Positions 21,500 through 32,646 of a stretch of DNA of 50,736 nt are shown one piece after another; position 1 is the stretch's first letter; each line of letters opens with the position of its first letter. The DNA comes from Chara braunii (lineage: Eukaryota > Streptophyta > Charophyceae > Charales > Characeae), in assembly GCA_003427395.1 (NCBI GenBank), contig BFEA01000623.1, forward strand, positions 109,510 to 160,245. Reading direction: 5' to 3'. Below the pieces are notes generated by a model, which did not search any database, was not told the origin of the DNA, and saw only the letters and a list, made by a program, of their open reading frames with translations. The position numbers and the translations under genes were made by a program.

Positions 21500-22795
21500 T
21501 CATCTGAAGACGAGAATTTATATGATTTTCTTGAGTGAGCCGTACATCAACTTCACTCGAGGTCAGTCAGTCAATCAGTTAGCTAATTGACTCAGATTTC
21601 CTTTCACACCTATGTGAACCCACACTTTGCTTGACCCTATTGTTTTGAATGTTCAAAAGAAAAGGTAGAGGAAAGTTGTGTGAGTTATGCACGTGAATGG
21701 AAAGGTCTGACCCGAGTATGAGATTGTACTAGTTTCCTCTTGAATTTCTTGTCTTTGCGTGTTGTGCATGTTATAGAATGATGCTTGTAAAGAAGTTTGA
21801 TTTATGCCTATTTGGAGAAGATGAAAAGATTGTGTTCTTTCTACCCTTTACCTATCTGCTTGTCAAAAAGACTTGTTGTTTTGAAAAAGATTATTCAGCA
21901 TGTGCAGTAGAATGAATTCGATTAATATAAAGCAGATAAGGTCGAACGAATTTGGTATTTTTCCCTACGATTGACCCGTTCTATCCCGAATGACCTTATC
22001 TACATGTACCTGTCCAAATGATTCTCATTTTTTATCTCCTCGAACTCTTTTTGTCAAAATTACCTTGAACTTATGAGAAATGATAATATATGAAAGATAC
22101 TCGCAGTGGACACATTCTCTTTCTCTAGAAAGCATCTAGGGCGGGGGTTCGTTACTTTAGGAGCCGACCCTGTTACCGACCCAGAGTGGACCTTTCTACA
22201 GGGACTACTTGTCGATTCGGTGGAGAAAGTCTGACTTATGAGATCCGAGTCTTGTGCTCGGACGAGGAGGAGGAGTACCCGAGACCACTTCCTAGAGGGA
22301 GAGGCATGCAACACTTCAAGCAATGTCTCTGATTAAGAATTATCCGCAAAATATCCTGTCATCCAAAAAGATTGAGAAAGTATGGAGACAGGTGTCAGCG
22401 TGTAAAATCTTAGGTTGGCGGTAGGCTGAAATGAATAACTTTAGCAACGCGTCTCATTAAGGCAAAACTAAGGCAAACTAACTACCTTGTCGGCTGCATC
22501 AATGTTATCGTCGGGAGCCAACTCCTCATTGACAGATGTATGATGGTTTTATAGAGTTCGACCCGGGGTGGTCGGATTTGGTATTATTGGATATATCATA
22601 TGATGATTCAAATTCTTTTAGTTATCATTTCAGATTGAATATATCGTTCTATCGACTACGGTCGATTCCTTTTGATGTAACTATGTATGGTGGTTACAAC
22701 TTTCTTTTGATTGTGTGTCTAAGGGACTAAGATTAAAGTTCGGTTTCACGCTTGGTTGAGACCGTCCTAGTCAACCGCCGTTTGCTCCGTACCTA

Positions 22796-23118
22796 GGAGA
22801 TCAGCGCCCTAGGAACGAACGACGTTCGGGTTCGCTTGGCGTTAACCAAGTGTATGTATACTACAGTGAACGAGCAAACACCATCTGCCGACCTACCTCT
22901 GCAATTGCATTATAAAAGTCTTCGCACGTGGGTCGGTAGCTCAGTCGGGATACACCCCTAAAGGTGGTGACAACCCCTTAGGGATGGTAAGTTGTGCCCC
23001 GGGAACCTATCGGGATACACCCCTAAAGGTGGTGACAACCCCTTAGGGATGGTAAGTTGTGCCCCGGGAACCTATCCTGTCGTAAGGGATCCCGGGATGT
23101 ACAGTTGGTGCACTCGGC
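22796..23118 (+). repeat. Shared structured module, copy M3, with internal duplication
   Basis: Same landmarks as the other modules. A perfect 65-bp tandem duplication (22946-23010 and 23011-23075) doubles the GGTGACA hairpin and the CCCGGGA stem start. Confidence 0.85.
22946..23075 (+). repeat. Perfect 65-bp tandem duplication
   Basis: Two adjacent identical units beginning CGGGATACAC and ending GGGAACCTAT. Identity suggests a very recent event, or an assembly artefact. Confidence 0.95.
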
Positions 23119-23260
23119 CTGAGCGGCGAAGGGTCGGCGCGGGTTACTGTGTCATCCCTGAGTTGTCTCTGAAAAGTTGGAAGTCTAAGTTTCTCCTGTG
23201 TGACGTGGCCGGGAAGGCTCTCGCTCGTGTGGGGGCCAATGCACTCGACACCGCGATCCC

Positions 23261-23654
23261 CCACACTCTCTGTACCCTCTATCTCGACTCGGATCCCCAC
23301 CGGAGATCGAGAACTTCGACGCTTTCTGCCACCCCTCCCACAAGCCCACCCCCCTCCTCGTCCCCCTGTCATAAGGCTGCCCTTCCCCAGTAACCCGTAA
23401 GATCCGGGAAAAAACTTACACATACCACCTAGATGACTTCCACACTCTTATCGATGGTAATTGGTAAGTGTAAGTTCGACATCACTTGCTGGTGTTTCCC
23501 CTCTTTCGTGGGATCGTTGGGTGTTGAGAGAGCAAGCAGGAGCTTGCTTGAGATTGGAACCCCCTCGGCGTCACGTATGTGACGAGTTGCTTTCCGTAAA
23601 CATGCAACTCTTTGCGTGGCTGTACTTCTAGGGTTGATCGGGAAGGGTCCGCCC
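23261..23654. other. Short unique stretch rich in hairpins
   Basis: Inverted repeats include AACTTACAC/GTGTAAGTT (about 23410-23476), AGCAAGC/GCTTGCT (about 23530-23550), CGTCAC/GTGACG (about 23568-23585) and GAGTTGC/GCAACTC (about 23584-23612). No gene is recognised. Confidence 0.5.
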
Positions 23655-24514
23655 AATTACACGTATGCCCGTTGTCGAGCGCATCGGTCCGGCACCGCAC
23701 ATAGCACCGCGGGACCCTCTCGGGCGCATCACGCAGGACGTGGACCAACCTCGTCACAGAACACACAAATGGAGCTTCCTTAGGCCGCTCCGGCCGAGTG
23801 CGCCAGCCATACCTCTCGCGAGCCCCTACGACAGGATAGGGCCTACGCGAGGCACATCTTACCTGCACCTTACGGGAGCTGTCACCTCCCTTCGGTGGGC
23901 GCATCCCCGCCTAGCTACCAGACCACAGTACAAAAGCTACTCGGTTGCAATCACAGAGGTGGACCAGCCGAGGGCGTTGCTCGTTCGCTGTAGCATAGGG
24001 GGTACGCGAGGTAGCACGCCCATCGGACCCGCACGCGGACCGAGATCCTGGGAGGGCTGAAGTCCCAAGGGCTGTTCGTCGTCGGTCGGCTAGGACGCAT
24101 CCCACTTACCACGCATACACTACTCTACAGACACAAAGGGAATGCAAACACACACACACACACGAAACGACACGGCATAAACAACGCAACAACGCTCCTA
24201 TCCCCTTAGTAGTCGTCCCATAACCTTTCGATGCAGAAATCGGATGGGCGTTGTGTGCGAGGCTTAGTATAAAAATCGCGCAGACGCAGAGCTACTCATA
24301 TTGACTCGCGTGCGCAAGCAGTTGCAGTAATGGCGTACCATGTAGTACCCACACCCATGCGGTCCTCGTTAATCTCGAGGTTCGCATTCGACACTCAAGT
24401 GTCGGCTGACACGCGCCTTGAGGGTTAATCTCTCGACGCTGGACAACCGCCATGCGCGATTGAAAAACACACCCTCTTCTGTCGGCGCGAATACCCTGGC
24501 AGGGGTATTCGCCC
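23655..24514 (-). repeat. Family D, minus-strand copy
   Basis: Reverse complement of 30885-31722 along nearly all its length, including a CA/GT microsatellite (about 24148-24164 here). The plus-strand left end is TGTCGAG at about 23673, the same terminus as family C. The other edge is a strong hairpin, GCGAATACCC/GGGTATTCGC (24487-24512). Confidence 0.85.
23793..24075 (-). repeat. Shared structured module, copy M4 (in family D)
   Basis: In complement it carries CCACCGAAGGGAG, then GTGACAG, then CTCCCGTAAGG, and CCTCGCG paired with CGCGAGAGG around the 'cctatcctgtcgtagg' hairpin. Confidence 0.8.
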
Positions 24515-27500
24515 TGGTTTTTGCAAGTGATAGCGGGGCCGATGGTCCAAACCTGTGAGTTCAAACGGCTACCTGTGTATGGACCAAGGCTATCTGAGTA
24601 GGTAGGGGGAGTGGGCGCGCAACTTCAAGGTGTGCGTGTGATTTTGCCCCTTTGATTGTACGGGCGGCATAGATGTCTGGTCTAACTTAGCCCCGACGAT
24701 TAGATTAGGAGTTAGGGGGCGGGCCCTTGTCCGCTGGGCTGACCAACGGCAGGGTCGGCAGGTAAGGCCGCATGGACACTAAGCGGCCGTGCGCTTGCCT
24801 TTAGGTAAGGGTGAGCAGGTGGGCGTGTCCCAGCCTCAGGCGCCGAACTACACCATTTTATATGGGATTCAGCGCCTGTTAATCCCAGGCTTGGGCTTAG
24901 CCCTATAGGTTACGACGTCGGGTTGCGGACACGAAGGTTCGCAGTTCGAGGCCAGCAGGCGGCAACGCGGGAGTAGCGGCGTAGCGGAGCAGCGAGGAGA
25001 AAGCCAAGGGGTCGAGGGCCCGTCGGGGCTATCCCCCTCAGACTTTTGTTGGTACGGGTGACAGAGGACCCGACCTATGGGACTGACCGGACTGTGACAG
25101 CCCCTGTTCACCTAAGAACCCGACGTTATAAGCCGTTTTTCTTATTTTGACTTTTATTTTTTCGTTTGGTTGATACCCTTTTTTTTGTAGTAGGCCTGCG
25201 GAGCACTGCCCCGGGGTGAGACCTTCGGGACATCCGTAAAAATTGGAGTGCTACAGAGAAGGCTGATGCGGCCCCTGAGTAAGGCCGACGCGTATAAAGG
25301 TAGAGGCGGGCCTCTGTTTTTTTTTTTGGTTGTTGTTTATCATGCCGACTGCCTAGGGATCGGCTGCAGGAAGGCTGTTCGGCAGTAGCGCTCTGCTCCG
25401 AGTGAAGCCAACGGGAGAGGGAATGCTGAACGAACCTGGACGCCGACTCGTACCACGTACGTTTGAAGATGGCGGTAGAGAAGGCGAGCCCGACGGAGGG
25501 GATGGGCTCGTACGTACTCGCCTCTTGCTGAAATCGAACGCGGGAGGAGGCAAGGTAGGGGCTTAGGGGGATGGCGAATGTGATTCCGGGGTTAGTGTCC
25601 CGAGAGGGCTAGTAGGACCAGAGGTTAGTAAGGAAAGAGGTGCGCAAAGGCTTCGTGGATAATGGATATGGCGGAAGGAGGAACGCATACCCCAATCGCT
25701 TTTCGGTGGTTCTGATCAGGGGAGGGTGCTAGTCGGGGGTTCTGGCGGCGGGCACGGCCAGATCTAGAGTTGAATCAGGGCGAAAGTTAGTAAGGCAAGA
25801 GTTAGTAAGGGGATGGGCCGCACGTGAGGGAAGTAGCTATGCACATGGCGGGGATGAAGAGGGGGAGCCTCGGTCGTTCCACGATGGAATCGGCCAAGGT
25901 GGGATCTTAAACTAGGGTCTTTAAGTAGGGCGAGTTCGATGGGGTTAATAGGTTTGGGGTTAGTTGTGCAGGATTAGAGTTAGCTGGAGAAGGTATTGCG
26001 CGGTGGCTACGGGAGAGATAAGTGAGAAGATGGGGAGTGCACCTGGCCGCGTTCCGACCACAGATTCATCCGGGTTCTCTTCGCCACCTCGATGATGGTA
26101 GCGGGGGGGGAGGGGCGAGCCGTTCCAGACTTGCCTGTTGCCGGTCTCGTTGTGCGTGCGGCTGCGGAGCAGGTGTGCCCCTTCCTGTTCTGAGAGGCAA
26201 GGCAACGAAGGGGGGAACGGGGCAAATAGCATAGGACTGATCCCCAGATTCAGGGAGGAATCAGTCCCGCTAGGCGCATCCTGAGTTCGATTTGACCGCG
26301 CACGGGCTGTCGGCAAGGGAAGGCTGGGGGTCGGTGGGTCTTCCCATGTCCACGAGGAATACCCCCTCCCACTTTGCACACTGATAGTCCGCTCGGTTAA
26401 TGGGCACGGGCAACTACTGAGTGCAGATTACATCTAGTTGGAAGCACGCGACACCCTGGCGGGTCGGTTGTCTATTGGACCTGGGCGTAGTAGTAGGGGA
26501 CCGCTCGAAGATTCTGGTAACTGTTTTCCTTAAGGTTCATTGAGACGGCTGGCACTGTCGTGGGGCTACTTGCAGCAAGTTGAAGGAGTTACCTCCACCA
26601 TGGGTTGGGCTGTTATTGCCTTAATATGACCGACTGTGTAACCTCCGCGCGGCCGACGTGGCGACGATCCTGTGTCCATCTGAAACGCTGCTGCTACTAT
26701 CGAAAGTCCTGTTGCCGCTGGTTAGGGAGTCAGTCTACCGGCTGCGACTGGCTGTTGCTGGCCACTGCGGGTGGTGGGAATCTGCGGACGTTACGTTGAC
26801 TGTGCACAGTCGCCGCTTTTGCTGGCCGTGCATGAAAGACCGCTGTTATTGTCACTTATATAAGCCGGTTGCTCCCCCTGACTGTGCGCACGCTGTGGCC
26901 AACTATTGGCGGCTGCATATTGCGGTTGTCTGTTGATTGTTTTGCTGCATATCATTGTATGGTGCTGCCGACTATTGTCAACTATTGCAACTTACGGTGC
27001 AGCAGCGACTAGGCTGAGGAGAGGTGCAGAGGAGTGGCTGGAGGACAGCTACCGAGCTGCTGTGTGTGGCGACGCCATGGACTGTGCACATGCTGCGTAC
27101 TCCGGCATGTAGTTGCGCGCGACAGCACGATACTACATGCAACGACGTACAACTAGGGGTTGTTGGAAGGCTAGTGGTGGGTGGCTGCAAGTAGGCTGGA
27201 AAGGGGGGGCTGTTGCAGCAGGCTTGGAGAGTGGGGCAATACAAGAAGAGGGGCTATCACTGCGGATGGGGAGGCTGTCAGGAGAGACTGACTTTGTTGT
27301 TTGGCTTGGGAGTTGACCAAGTTGTTACTCATGGCCATCATTGCGGGGCCCTCAGGCGCTGAGGGTATCAAGGCCCTCTCATGCGAGTCTGAGCGCACCC
27401 CTCTTGTATCTGAGAGACTTAATGCTTCTCTTTCTGCCCTTCTCACTCTCAGTCTAGTCCATTGGTTTAGAGAGGAAGGCGGCAGGCTGGATTGCAACCC

Positions 27501-27850
27501 GTAATCCGCGCCAAGGCCTTTGTGGGAGGTTGCCCCACCGATTGCGGGAGCCCTGCCGGAACTCAGGAGGAGTTCTGGAGGCAGGAAACTCAGAAGTAAC
27601 ATTGGCTCTCCCTTATAAACCCAGTATAACCCCTATCTACACACTTCCCTATGTAGTGTTTGGCTATGTTGAGTGCAACCTCTACCTTGACTTTTGGATT
27701 GACGTTCAGGACACAAATCAGACCAACTAAAGGAATGTTTGTATAATGGCAGTTTCAGTTTCTTGATTGTCTGAATGCAGATTGTCACAAGGGGTTGCAT
27801 CAGGGGGAAGGTTGGGTGGAAGGCAGTTTTGCTTGCGATTAAACGAGTCT
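24515..27850. other. Long GC-rich interval with no recognised gene
   Basis: The interval between the two inverted family D copies starts here. It has repeated short phrases such as 'gttagtaagg' and 'gggttagt' (25560-25980) and T runs at 25140-25195 and 25316-25328. Several long open frames (24869-25111, 25960-26379, 27171-27602, all minus) are Pro/Ser/Arg-rich, as expected in GC-rich DNA, and show no recognisable domain. Confidence 0.45.
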
Positions 27851-27856
27851 TATAGG

Positions 27857-28700
27857 GTCAGGCATTGTTTCTAAGATGAATGGCCTGACTGCTGTGTTTT
27901 GTTCTGTTTTCTGAAGAACCAAGCATTGTTTCTAAGATGAATGACTTGGTTGTTGTGTTTCTTTGATTGTGTCAGGCATTGTTTCTAAGATGAATGACCT
28001 GACTACTTATTTCTGAGGGGTATTGCTTGCCTGACTTTTGAGGGCCAGACATTGTTTCTAAGATGAATGGTCTGGCCGATGTTTTACTTGGGTAGTTTCT
28101 GAATAGTCTCTGGGTCAGACCCAGGGTACTCTGTTTTTTTTGTGTGCTGAAAAAGGGGGAGTTGAGCATTGTTTCTAAGATGAATGGCTCATCTCTCCTT
28201 GATTGTTTTATTCTGAGGGAGGATTCAGGGTCAGAGGACTAGACATTGTTTCTAAGATGAATGGTCTAAGTCTGAGGCCTCAGGACCATAATGAGAACAA
28301 AGGAATAAGATTTTGTATAATGTTGTACATATATATATATATATATATGTACTTATATGCGAACAAGGCTAGTCAGGCATTGTTTCTAAGATGAATGACC
28401 TGACTATAACCTTATCACAAGCGAAGAGAGTATAATCGAGAGCTATAACTGAAGGTAACCTGGGCAGGCTGAGCATTGTTTCTAAGATGAATGGCTTAGC
28501 CCTACGCCCTCTTTCTGAAGACTAAGGTGCAGAGAGGTATATATAACTTGGTTATTTAAATAGTTCAGGGCGACGAAGCATGGTTTATAAGATGAATGGC
28601 TTAGTCACATGCCCAACGAAAAGAAAAGTAGTTGTGCAACCTGTTCGTGTATAACTAAGGCAGAGGGCTGGCATTGTTTCTAAGATGAATGGCCAGTCCC
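27857..28700 (+). repeat. Ten-unit hairpin array: invariant 20-nt core, covarying arms
   Basis: The core CATTGTTTCTAAGATGAATG starts at 27863, 27924, 27977, 28050, 28167, 28244, 28378, 28474, 28579 and 28672. Nine are identical; the 28579 copy has two changes. Each core is flanked by complementary arms differing between units: GTCAGG/CCTGAC; AACCAAG/CTTGGTT; GTCAGG/CCTGAC; GGCCAGA/TCTGGCC; GGGGAGtTGAG/CTCAtCTCTCC; GACTAGA/TCTAaGTC; TAGTCAGG/CCTGACTA; GGCTGAG/CTTAGCC; GACgAAG/CTTaGTC; GGGCTGG/CCAGtCCC. One unpaired purine (G or A) always follows the core on the 3' side. CATT and AATG at the core ends also pair, leaving a ~12-nt loop. Spacing is irregular (53-134 bp) and the spacers are not repeats of one another. 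No coding frame runs through it. Confidence 0.93.
28325..28352. repeat. Perfect 28-bp AT palindrome inside the hairpin array
   Basis: GTACAT, then an AT run, then ATGTAC, self-complementary throughout. It lies between the sixth and seventh hairpin units. Confidence 0.9.
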
Positions 28701-28984
28701 AATGCCCTATCCAAGCAGGGTATAAAGGGTTAAAACACTGAAAGACTATGAACTAATGTTTGCTAAGTCAACCTGGGGTTGGTAAGAAAACTTACCTTTG
28801 TGGTTTGGCCTGCATGTGATTGAGTGGCATCACTACCTGGTCTGAGTTTGAGTTGATAGGTAGTTGTTGTAGTGGCTCGCCACGTGCTAGAACTATAGGA
28901 GTTCGATTCAATCTCTGTATTTTCTGAGATAGTTTTTTTTACTTAGTTTGATTTCTGCATTTATCTGACGTCTCTTTTTATACT

Positions 28985-29320
28985 TGGGTTTGTATAAATC
29001 TTGGTAAGCCACTTTCCCTACGGGAAGCGCTGCCGAAATTTCTGCAAATCCAAAGAGTTAGTCAAATTTAGACTTTTCAGAGTTCAGCTTGTCTAAGTTA
29101 CATATATGACCTGGTTGAAATCTGGAAAGTCTCCCTTTCTAAAGGGAGTGCTGCCCAAATTTTTGCTAGTTCAGGGAGTTAGACAAAATTGGACTTTAGA
29201 AAGTCAAAAGACTATTCTTGTTTTTATATTCAGGTTTGTATAAATTCTGGAAAGGCAGTTTTCCTACGGGAAACGCTGCCGAAATTTCCTTAGTTCAGAG
29301 GAGTTAGATTATATTATGAC
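28985..29320 (+). repeat. Three tandem ~120-bp units, each with a differing hairpin
   Basis: Units share 'tttgtataaat', 'ctggaaag', 'gctgcc.aaattt' and 'gagttag..aaa'. The hairpin at the same place in each unit differs: TTCCC/GGGAA (about 29014-29025), CTCCCTTT/AAAGGGAG (29131-29148) and TTTCC/GGAAA with an outer GGCAG/CTGCC (29254-29280). It follows directly after the ten-unit array. Confidence 0.8.
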
Positions 29321-29584
29321 AAGTGGCAGAGTTGGCAGTTCACTCTGTATAGGGGAAAACCCAGCCAAAGGTCTACCTTTTCTGTGACCCCTGACTTAGG
29401 ACTAGGCTCAAACCTAGTTGGCTACTAGGAAGTTGATGGGACCACCATATAGAAGATAGCTCGCATAACTTGAAGGGCTTACAGGTTCAGTCTTGGGCGT
29501 TGACCTGTCTTGTGTTATAGGCCAGCTTGATTGATCTGATTCAGGACTTGGACTAGGTTCAGTTGATCCCTTGAGGATCATCTG

Positions 29585-29603
29585 CTGTTATCATTGATAA
29601 CAG
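29585..29603. repeat. 19-nt palindrome
   Basis: CTGTTATCA / TGATAACAG around a single T. Confidence 0.9.
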
Positions 29604-30313
29604 GTCGGTTGCCGATTCGTCGGCCTTCGACTCAACCTCAACTCGCTCCCAATACTCAACCTTAAAAGGCTTTAGCCCTAGTGATTTTCTGTTTCGTTAA
29701 GGTTTCACCCGGACTTTTATTGAATGGCCATTTAACAAAGGTACTGAGTAATTAATTAAGGTTGGTCGGCTGAAGGTTGGGGCTTGCATGGCTAAAGCGA
29801 GGGGTATAAGTATAGTAACTGGTTGGAGTTAACTCCATGTAGTGTGTGGACTTTTATGTGACTTTGGATGTGATTGCAGGTATGTTCAGTGGCTTGGGGT
29901 TTTGGTTGGACTGCCTTGCGGTCGCACATATATGTATGGCTAGGAGGAGACCCACTGTGATTGTGAGAAGTCATCGTCACATAATTATTCCCCATGTGCA
30001 TAAGTATATGTGTGTGTATGTGTACTTACGTGAGGAATTAGTGCGGCCTGAAGTGCCCGCGCAGTAAGGGCCCTGAGCCTAACATGAGAGGGTTTTTTCT
30101 TTGATAAACAGTAAAAGAACTTGCTTCCCTTCCTTGTTGCGATTTATCTTGGTGGAACGATAAAGTTCCGGGCGGAAGTGTAACGTGCCGCTGGTGACGC
30201 GCTAGGCAACTCACCACCGCTCCAAATTCCTTCTTGCCCTAGGGACCGTCTTACCCCGCACCCTCTAGGACACCTCAGGGTGCAGAAGACGGAAAGACCC
30301 TCAGGCCGATTAT
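29604..30313. other. No recognised gene
   Basis: Unique sequence. Short frames at 29792-30067 have no domain. A 'tgtgtgtatgtgta' simple-sequence patch is at 30008-30022. Confidence 0.4.
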
Positions 30314-30349
30314 GCGCCTGCTAAAAGGTTACCTCCTTTTAGCGGGCGC
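30314..30349. repeat. 15-bp hairpin
   Basis: GCGCC-T-GCTAAAAGG pairs with CCTTTTAGC-G-GGCGC around the loop TTACCT. The only non-Watson-Crick pair is T.G. A bacterial-type terminator is not meaningful here. It may be a diverged equivalent of the GGTGACA hairpin in the shared module. Confidence 0.8.
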
Positions 30350-30359
30350 TTCAACCAAC

Positions 30360-30620
30360 GCCTCAGCGTCGGAGATGACCCCATGGCTCAGAATAGGCCG
30401 TTTGGGTATAGACACTACATAATGCGTCGTCATTGCAGTTACTCGCGTAGAGCTGCATAGCGAGGTAGTATGTGTAAGTCCAGTGCCCTCGCGATCTTAT
30501 ATTAAGTTCGTGCGCGCAGCACTCGTCGCATCCCACACTAAAAGAGTTATGGGTCAGGCGGACCACGCCAATAGACTTGGGGCTTTGGTAACGCGAAGCG
30601 GCACGTGGGCGGAGGATTAG
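30360..30620 (+). repeat. Diverged relative of family D
   Basis: Spaced words match 30990-31190 of the neighbouring family D copy: 'gggtat....actacat..tatgc', 'att.c.g..act.gcg', 'gagctgcat/agctctgcat', then 'gttatggg'. It lies upstream in the same orientation, as an older tandem or nested copy would. Confidence 0.5.
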
Positions 30621-30879
30621 TCTCGGTCGGCCTATCGGAGTCCGTGTACGGACCTCATTATCCCGGATGCCGGGTAGCCTATGGGTAGGATACCGGGCCT
30701 CCTCCGCTCGCGCGTCGTTTGGGTTTGTCTACCCCCTTCTATTCTAAGAGGCCTCCAACTAATGAGAGTTGGAGTGAGTTTCTTTTTTGCGCTTCCATGG
30801 TTGGACGTTATAGTCTGTGGCGGCCGTCAAAGTCAAACCCCTTGATGTTTGACCGCCACGACAGCTTAAAGTTGTCTAC

Positions 30880-31722
30880 TCAACCCCTCTGCACAGAATG
30901 CAGAAGAGGGTGTGGTCTTCAACCGCGCATGGCGGTTGTCCAGCGTCGAGAGATTAACCCTCAAGGCGCGTGTCAGCCGACACTTGAGTGTCGAATGCGA
31001 ACCTCGAGATTAACGAGGACCGCATGGGTATGGGTACTACATGGTATGCCATTACTGCGACTACTTGCGCACGTTCGCATTGCGAGTCAATATGAGTAGC
31101 TCTGCATCTGAGCGATTTTTATACTAAGCCTAGCACGCAACGCCCATGCGATTTCTGCATCGAAAGGTTATGGGACGGCTACTAAGGGGCTAGGAGCATT
31201 GTTGCGTTGTTTATGCCGTGTCATTTCGTGTGTGTGTGTGTGTGTGTGTTCCCTTTGTGTCTGTATAGTAGTGTATGCGTGGTAAGTGGGATGCGTCCTA
31301 GCCGACCGACGACGAACCGCCCTTGGGACTTCAGCCCCCCAAGGATGTCGGTCCATGTGCGGGTCCGATGGGCGTGCTACCGCTCGTACCCCCTATGCTA
31401 CAGCGAATGAGAAACGCCCTCGGCTAGTCCACCTCTGCGATTGCAACCGAGTAGCTTTCGTACTATAGACTGGTAGCTCGGCGGGGATACGCCCACCGAA
31501 GGGAGGTCACAACTCCCGTAAGGTGGAGGTAAGTTGTGCCTCGCGTAGGCCCTATCCTGTAGTAGGGGCTCGCGAGAGGTATGGCTGGCACACTCGCCCG
31601 GAGCGGCCTAAGGAAGCTCCACTTGTGTGTTCCGTGACGAGGTTGGTCCAACTCCTGCGTGACGAGGCCGAGAGGGTCCCGCGCTGCCATGTGCGGTGCC
31701 GGACCGATGCTCTCGACACCGC
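30880..31722 (+). repeat. Family D, plus-strand copy
   Basis: Reverse complement of 23655-24514; the two copies face each other across ~6.4 kb. It begins after a hairpin (30885-30910) that differs in sequence from the hairpin at the same place in the other copy. A GT microsatellite is at about 31231-31250. It ends at CTCGACA (about 31711-31717). Confidence 0.85.
31311..31602 (+). repeat. Shared structured module, copy M5 (in family D)
   Basis: Hairpin CCACC..GGGAG / CTCCC..GGTGG around GTCACAA (31493-31526), then CCTCGCG/CGCGAGAGG around the inner 'cctatcctgtagtagg' hairpin. Confidence 0.85.
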
Positions 31723-32578
31723 TTCTTTTGGAAATAGGGTGGTCTCACGATGGTTGGTAATTGATCACGCCTTAGCGAGTGCGGAAATAATTGTTGCCAT
31801 AGCTTCTTTCTTGTTCTACTGTGAGGTTGGGAAATTTTGGCGTGATCGTCGCTCGGAGAAATCTTTTTGAATTTTTAACTAATGTTGAGCCCACACGGGT
31901 TCTCAGAATTTTTTTTTGCAATTAGGATTTTAATAAGGCTAGGAATTTGGGTGTATCTTAATTCTGCCTGCAACTGCACAATGCTTCTTGCTTGCGAGCA
32001 CTTTGTCGCGCGAGGGTCTGTGCTCTGGCTCCTTTACGCTTAATCCCGCGCGTAACTGTAATTCTCTTCATGGCAAGCGCACATGTAATGGTAATCATCT
32101 TTTTCTTGATGTTTTCGTAATTAGGCTCCTCTCGCCACTGCAGACGCATACTTTCCTCGATCTTATTGGCCTAAACGGTGCATGACTGAATCGATGCATG
32201 GAGAGTGGCTACGTCCCCCATGTCGCAGCCAGGCCATGCAGTCGTAGGCACTTCCTCCCTTCTTCTTTCCTCCCACTCAGGCACAATCTCGGTTATCTCG
32301 TGCGGATGTTCATACTATAAATATTGCACGCGATTAACTTGCTCTCTAATCAACTTTGGAGTTAGCGCGTTCAAGAGGATCGGCTAACGGGCAGGATCAA
32401 GACGGTGAGTAGGGAGTTGGGCGATCCGACGGGCTGGTGCTGGGTATGCGGGGTTGACGCGTGGCTGAGAAGGACTGTGGCACAAGGGCGAACCTGGCTT
32501 GCAACTTCAGACTAAGCGGGGTGACAACTTTGTATGGGTAGTAGGTGTGAGGCGACGGACTGGCCGCATCGGGGTGTT

Positions 32579-32646
<68 letters not shown>

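Larger units (their letters stand above)
21500..23260 (+). repeat. Family C, plus-strand copy 1
   Basis: Matches 35040-36706 in direct orientation. Clear blocks are 21530-21700 against 35045-35220, 22110-22320 against 35620-35830, and 22740-23130 against 36220-36560. It also matches the complement of 19016-20300. It ends at CTCGACA (about 23252-23258). No coding region is seen. Confidence 0.85.

Noticed and set aside
27863-28691. C/D-box snoRNA cluster
   Set aside because: The core has AAGATGAATG, which only loosely resembles box C (RUGAUGA), no box D (CUGA) is consistently placed, and guide-like regions are absent.
27857-28700. CRISPR array
   Set aside because: Repeat spacing is irregular (53-134 bp), the variable parts flanking each core are self-complementary rather than foreign spacers, and the context is eukaryotic nuclear DNA.
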